This document shows, in pieces, positions 40,825 through 42,707 of a DNA stretch of 42,707 bases. The stretch comes from an uncultured Oscillospiraceae bacterium (lineage in GTDB: Bacteria; Bacillota; Clostridia; Oscillospirales; Oscillospiraceae). The notes below the pieces were generated by a model. The model worked only from the letters and a program-made list of their open reading frames with translations, ran no database searches and had not been told where the DNA came from. The stretch lies in contig CAKTFW010000010.1 of assembly GCA_934561175.1 (NCBI GenBank), positions 1 to 42,707 on the forward strand, read 5' to 3'. Every line of letters begins with the position of its first letter. Positions within the stretch are counted from its first letter, which is position 1. Made by a program: the position numbers and the translations under genes.

Positions 40825-41643
40825 TTGGAACCTTATCGCGGCATCTATCTTTACACGGATCTGGATGACACCCTGCTGCGGGATGACAAGACGGTCTCCG
40901 ATACGGACTATGCGGCGCTGCAGCGCTTCACCGCGGGCGGCGGCCGGTTTGGCATCGCCACCGGGCGGCCGGTGGTCCATATCGCCCGCTTCCGGGATCG
41001 CCTGCCGATCAACGCGCCCTGCGTGCTGTGCAACGGCGCAGCGGTGTATGATTTCGACACCGGGCGCTATGTCCGGCAATTTCCGCTGCCGGTTGCCCCG
41101 GCAATGGAGGTAATCCGGCAAATGCTGGCGCTGCTGCCGGAGATCAGCATTCAGATTTTTACCGAGCAACATATTTATATGGTCAATCCCAATCAGCGGG
41201 ACGACCTGTACATCATATGGGATCATCTGGAGCGGATTCACTGCATGCCGGAGGCGGTGACGGAGCCGTGGCTGAAAATCCTGTTCTGTCACCATGGCGA
41301 CCGGCTTGACTGGGCCGTGCCGCAGCTGCGGATTGACCCCGCTTTGGTATCCTATCGGTCGGAGCTGACTTATTTTGAGCTGCTCGCAATGTCGAAGGGC
41401 AATGCCCTGCAGGCCATGCGCCCCGCGCTTCCGGGACTGCGGCAGCTGCTGACCATTGGCGACTATGAGAACGATGTGGATCTGGTGCGGAATGGCGACA
41501 TTGGTGCTGCGCCGGAAAATGCGCTGCCCTGTGTCCGCGCGGCAGCCGATCTGATCGTTGCAGACCATAATCACAATGCGGTGGCGGACTTTTTGGAGCG
41601 CACCGTATTTTCCAAGCAAACTGAGAAAGGACTAGAGTCATGA
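40825..41643 (+). CDS. Cof-type HAD-superfamily phosphatase
   Basis: The 272-aa protein has motif I YTDLDDTLL (Asp12, Asp14), motif II TGRP, a C2-type cap, a lysine in the SKGNALQAM region and motif IV GDYENDVDLV. This is the Cof/YidA group, which dephosphorylates sugar phosphates and related metabolites; the substrate is open. The start is most likely TTG at 40825, which has GGGGGAAG at 6-9 bases. A GTG at 40810 overlaps that site. Its stop overlaps the next start (ATGA). Confidence 0.88.
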   Translation: MEPYRGIYLYTDLDDTLLRDDKTVSDTDYAALQRFTAGGGRFGIATGRPVVHIARFRDRLPINAPCVLCNGAAVYDFDTGRYVRQFPLPVAPAMEVIRQMLALLPEISIQIFTEQHIYMVNPNQRDDLYIIWDHLERIHCMPEAVTEPWLKILFCHHGDRLDWAVPQLRIDPALVSYRSELTYFELLAMSKGNALQAMRPALPGLRQLLTIGDYENDVDLVRNGDIGAAPENALPCVRAAADLIVADHNHNAVADFLERTVFSKQTEKGLES

Positions 41644-42428
41644 ATTGCCCCAATTGTAATCAACCGTTGGAGAAGGATTCTTTTTTCTGCAAGAATTGCG
41701 GGAAGTGGATTGTTCGGAATGAAGGCGAAAAAACGGAGAACAGGGAGCCGTCTGCGCCGCGCCCGCGCCGCAAGCCGTCCCGCCGCCGGATCCGGCGGCG
41801 TAATACCATGCTGGTGATTCTGGCGCTGGTTTTGATTTTGGGCGTCGTGGCGATTTATTCGCTGGCCCTTGCGCCGACGCTGGGAAATCAGCCGGATGCA
41901 ACAGATCAGAGCGACCCGGAAAATCCGGACAATGCAGACCAGACGAATCAGCCGGACGAGGCGGTGGATCCGCAGCCGACGGATACCCCGGATGCCACAC
42001 CGGATCCACAGCCGACAGATGACCCGGATGACACATCGGATTCACAGCCGGAGGACAAGCCGGACGAGACGGTGAATCCGCAGCCGGCAGAGACACCCGG
42101 CAGCACGACAAACCCGCAGCCGAGTGAGCAGCCGGAGACGCCGAACAGCAGCGCGACCGCAGTGTATCTGCTGCCCAGTGATACCAGAACCATTACAGAG
42201 GCTGATCTGGAGGGGATGACCCAGGAACAGGTGGCGCTGGCGCGGAATGAGATTTATGCCCGCCACGGCCGCACCTTCCGCAATGAGGACTACAACAATT
42301 ATTTCCGCGCCCAGAGCTGGTATACGCCGGATCCTAACTATTCCGATGCAACGGTCAATCTGAGCGCGCTGGAAAAGAGCAATGCAGAATTTATCCTGTC
42401 CTACGAAAAGAGCAAGGGCTGGAAATAA
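41640..42428 (+). CDS. Membrane protein with zinc ribbon and extracellular YARHG domain
   Basis: The 262-aa protein starts with a zinc ribbon (Cys3, Cys6, Cys17, Cys20), then a basic stretch, one membrane helix (56-76), a long Pro/Asp/Thr linker with repeated DPQPTD-type units, and a YARHG domain (about 200-255, with ARNEIYARHGRTF). The YARHG domain is found on exported and membrane proteins of Clostridia and is probably a cell-wall or peptide-binding module. It is co-translated with the HAD phosphatase. Its function is unknown. Confidence 0.87.
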   Translation: MNCPNCNQPLEKDSFFCKNCGKWIVRNEGEKTENREPSAPRPRRKPSRRRIRRRNTMLVILALVLILGVVAIYSLALAPTLGNQPDATDQSDPENPDNADQTNQPDEAVDPQPTDTPDATPDPQPTDDPDDTSDSQPEDKPDETVNPQPAETPGSTTNPQPSEQPETPNSSATAVYLLPSDTRTITEADLEGMTQEQVALARNEIYARHGRTFRNEDYNNYFRAQSWYTPDPNYSDATVNLSALEKSNAEFILSYEKSKGWK

Positions 42429-42471
42429 GAAAAAATCCCCGGCGGGTTCGCGGGGCGTTCGTAAGACAGTT

Positions 42472-42508
42472 AACGGAGCGTATCGGTGCGGATGCGCTCC
42501 GTTTCTTT
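42472..42508 (+). terminator. Terminator after the YARHG gene
   Basis: AACGGAGCG pairs with CGCTCCGTT across a 14-base loop and is followed by TCTTT. Confidence 0.7.
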
Positions 42509-42547
42509 ATGCTATTATGACATATGGCGCAGCTGCAGGCAGCCCCC

Positions 42548-42574
42548 CTTGGCTCTCCCAAAGGGAGAGCCAAG
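42548..42574. repeat. Palindromic repeat, likely dispersed element
   Basis: CTTGGCTCTCCC and GGGAGAGCCAAG are perfect 12-bp arms around AAA. Hairpins of this type recur between genes in Faecalibacterium-related genomes, as far as I recall. No gene is evident from 42429 to the window end; leftward frames there are short and lack a ribosome binding site. Confidence 0.5.
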
Positions 42575-42707
42575 TTCCGCGCGTAATGCACTATACCGAA
42601 CGGTGTATAGAGAAGTGCGCCCTTGTTATTTGTTCGACAAACAGATATTTTCAAATTAGTCTTTGCAAATAACCTTTGAATCTTCACCATCAATTACAAT
42701 TCCCTGA

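Noticed and set aside
42391..42693. Minus-strand frame of 100 aa at the window end
   Set aside because: It crosses the palindrome and the terminator of the YARHG gene and lacks a ribosome binding site; likely repeat-derived.

Overview
The window looks like a chromosomal segment of a GC-rich anaerobic Clostridia species, probably an Oscillospiraceae-type gut bacterium. The grounds are Gram-positive style ribosome binding sites, S-layer homology (SLH) domain proteins, a SigI/RsgI pair, VanW and copper-amine-oxidase-like stalk proteins, and the conserved glmU-prs-pth-mfd cluster. No rRNA or complete mobile element is present, so the genus is not fixed.

Layout. 1-4032: a sigI-rsgI module flanked by a secreted protein, an SLH-esterase and a 61-aa protein. 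Four promoters here share the form CCCCCAA-N17-CGTATA, so the block reads as a compact sigma-I regulon. 4033-4770: no convincing gene; it holds a tRNA 3'-end remnant and a promoter-to-terminator unit that may encode a small RNA. 4771-8446: a hypothetical gene, a BAAT-family acyl hydrolase, a truncated SLH gene, a small HAD-like protein, thioredoxin, a DUF2798 gene broken by an amber codon, and tRNA-Glu and tRNA-Met. 8447-17062: housekeeping genes (mtaB, a D,D-carboxypeptidase, pgi, prfC), a P-loop protein and two tandem stalk-domain proteins. 17170-19349: a sigma factor overlapping its probable membrane anti-sigma partner.

19442-25346: a double MerR-type regulator, a membrane protein, tadA, an XRE repressor facing a three-gene operon that ends in a sigma-region-4-like protein, and a VanW protein with no normal start codon. 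25469-31854: the glmU-prs-pth-mfd cluster, in which the GlmU uridyltransferase half is degenerate. 31996-34348: a histidine-kinase-like protein without its phospho-acceptor histidine, and gap. 34414-35713: an A+T-rich islet with an XRE regulator and a lipoprotein separated by palindromic operators.

35769-40096 is the second highlight: a 1362-aa SLH-anchored protein with two DUF4430 domains and two alpha/alpha-barrel segments, the domain pair found in transcobalamin and intrinsic factor. It is preceded by a cobalamin riboswitch and an intrinsic terminator, so it is probably a B12-controlled surface cobalamin binder. The end carries a truncated gene, initiator tRNA-fMet, a Cof-type HAD phosphatase overlapping a zinc-ribbon/YARHG membrane protein, and a palindromic repeat.
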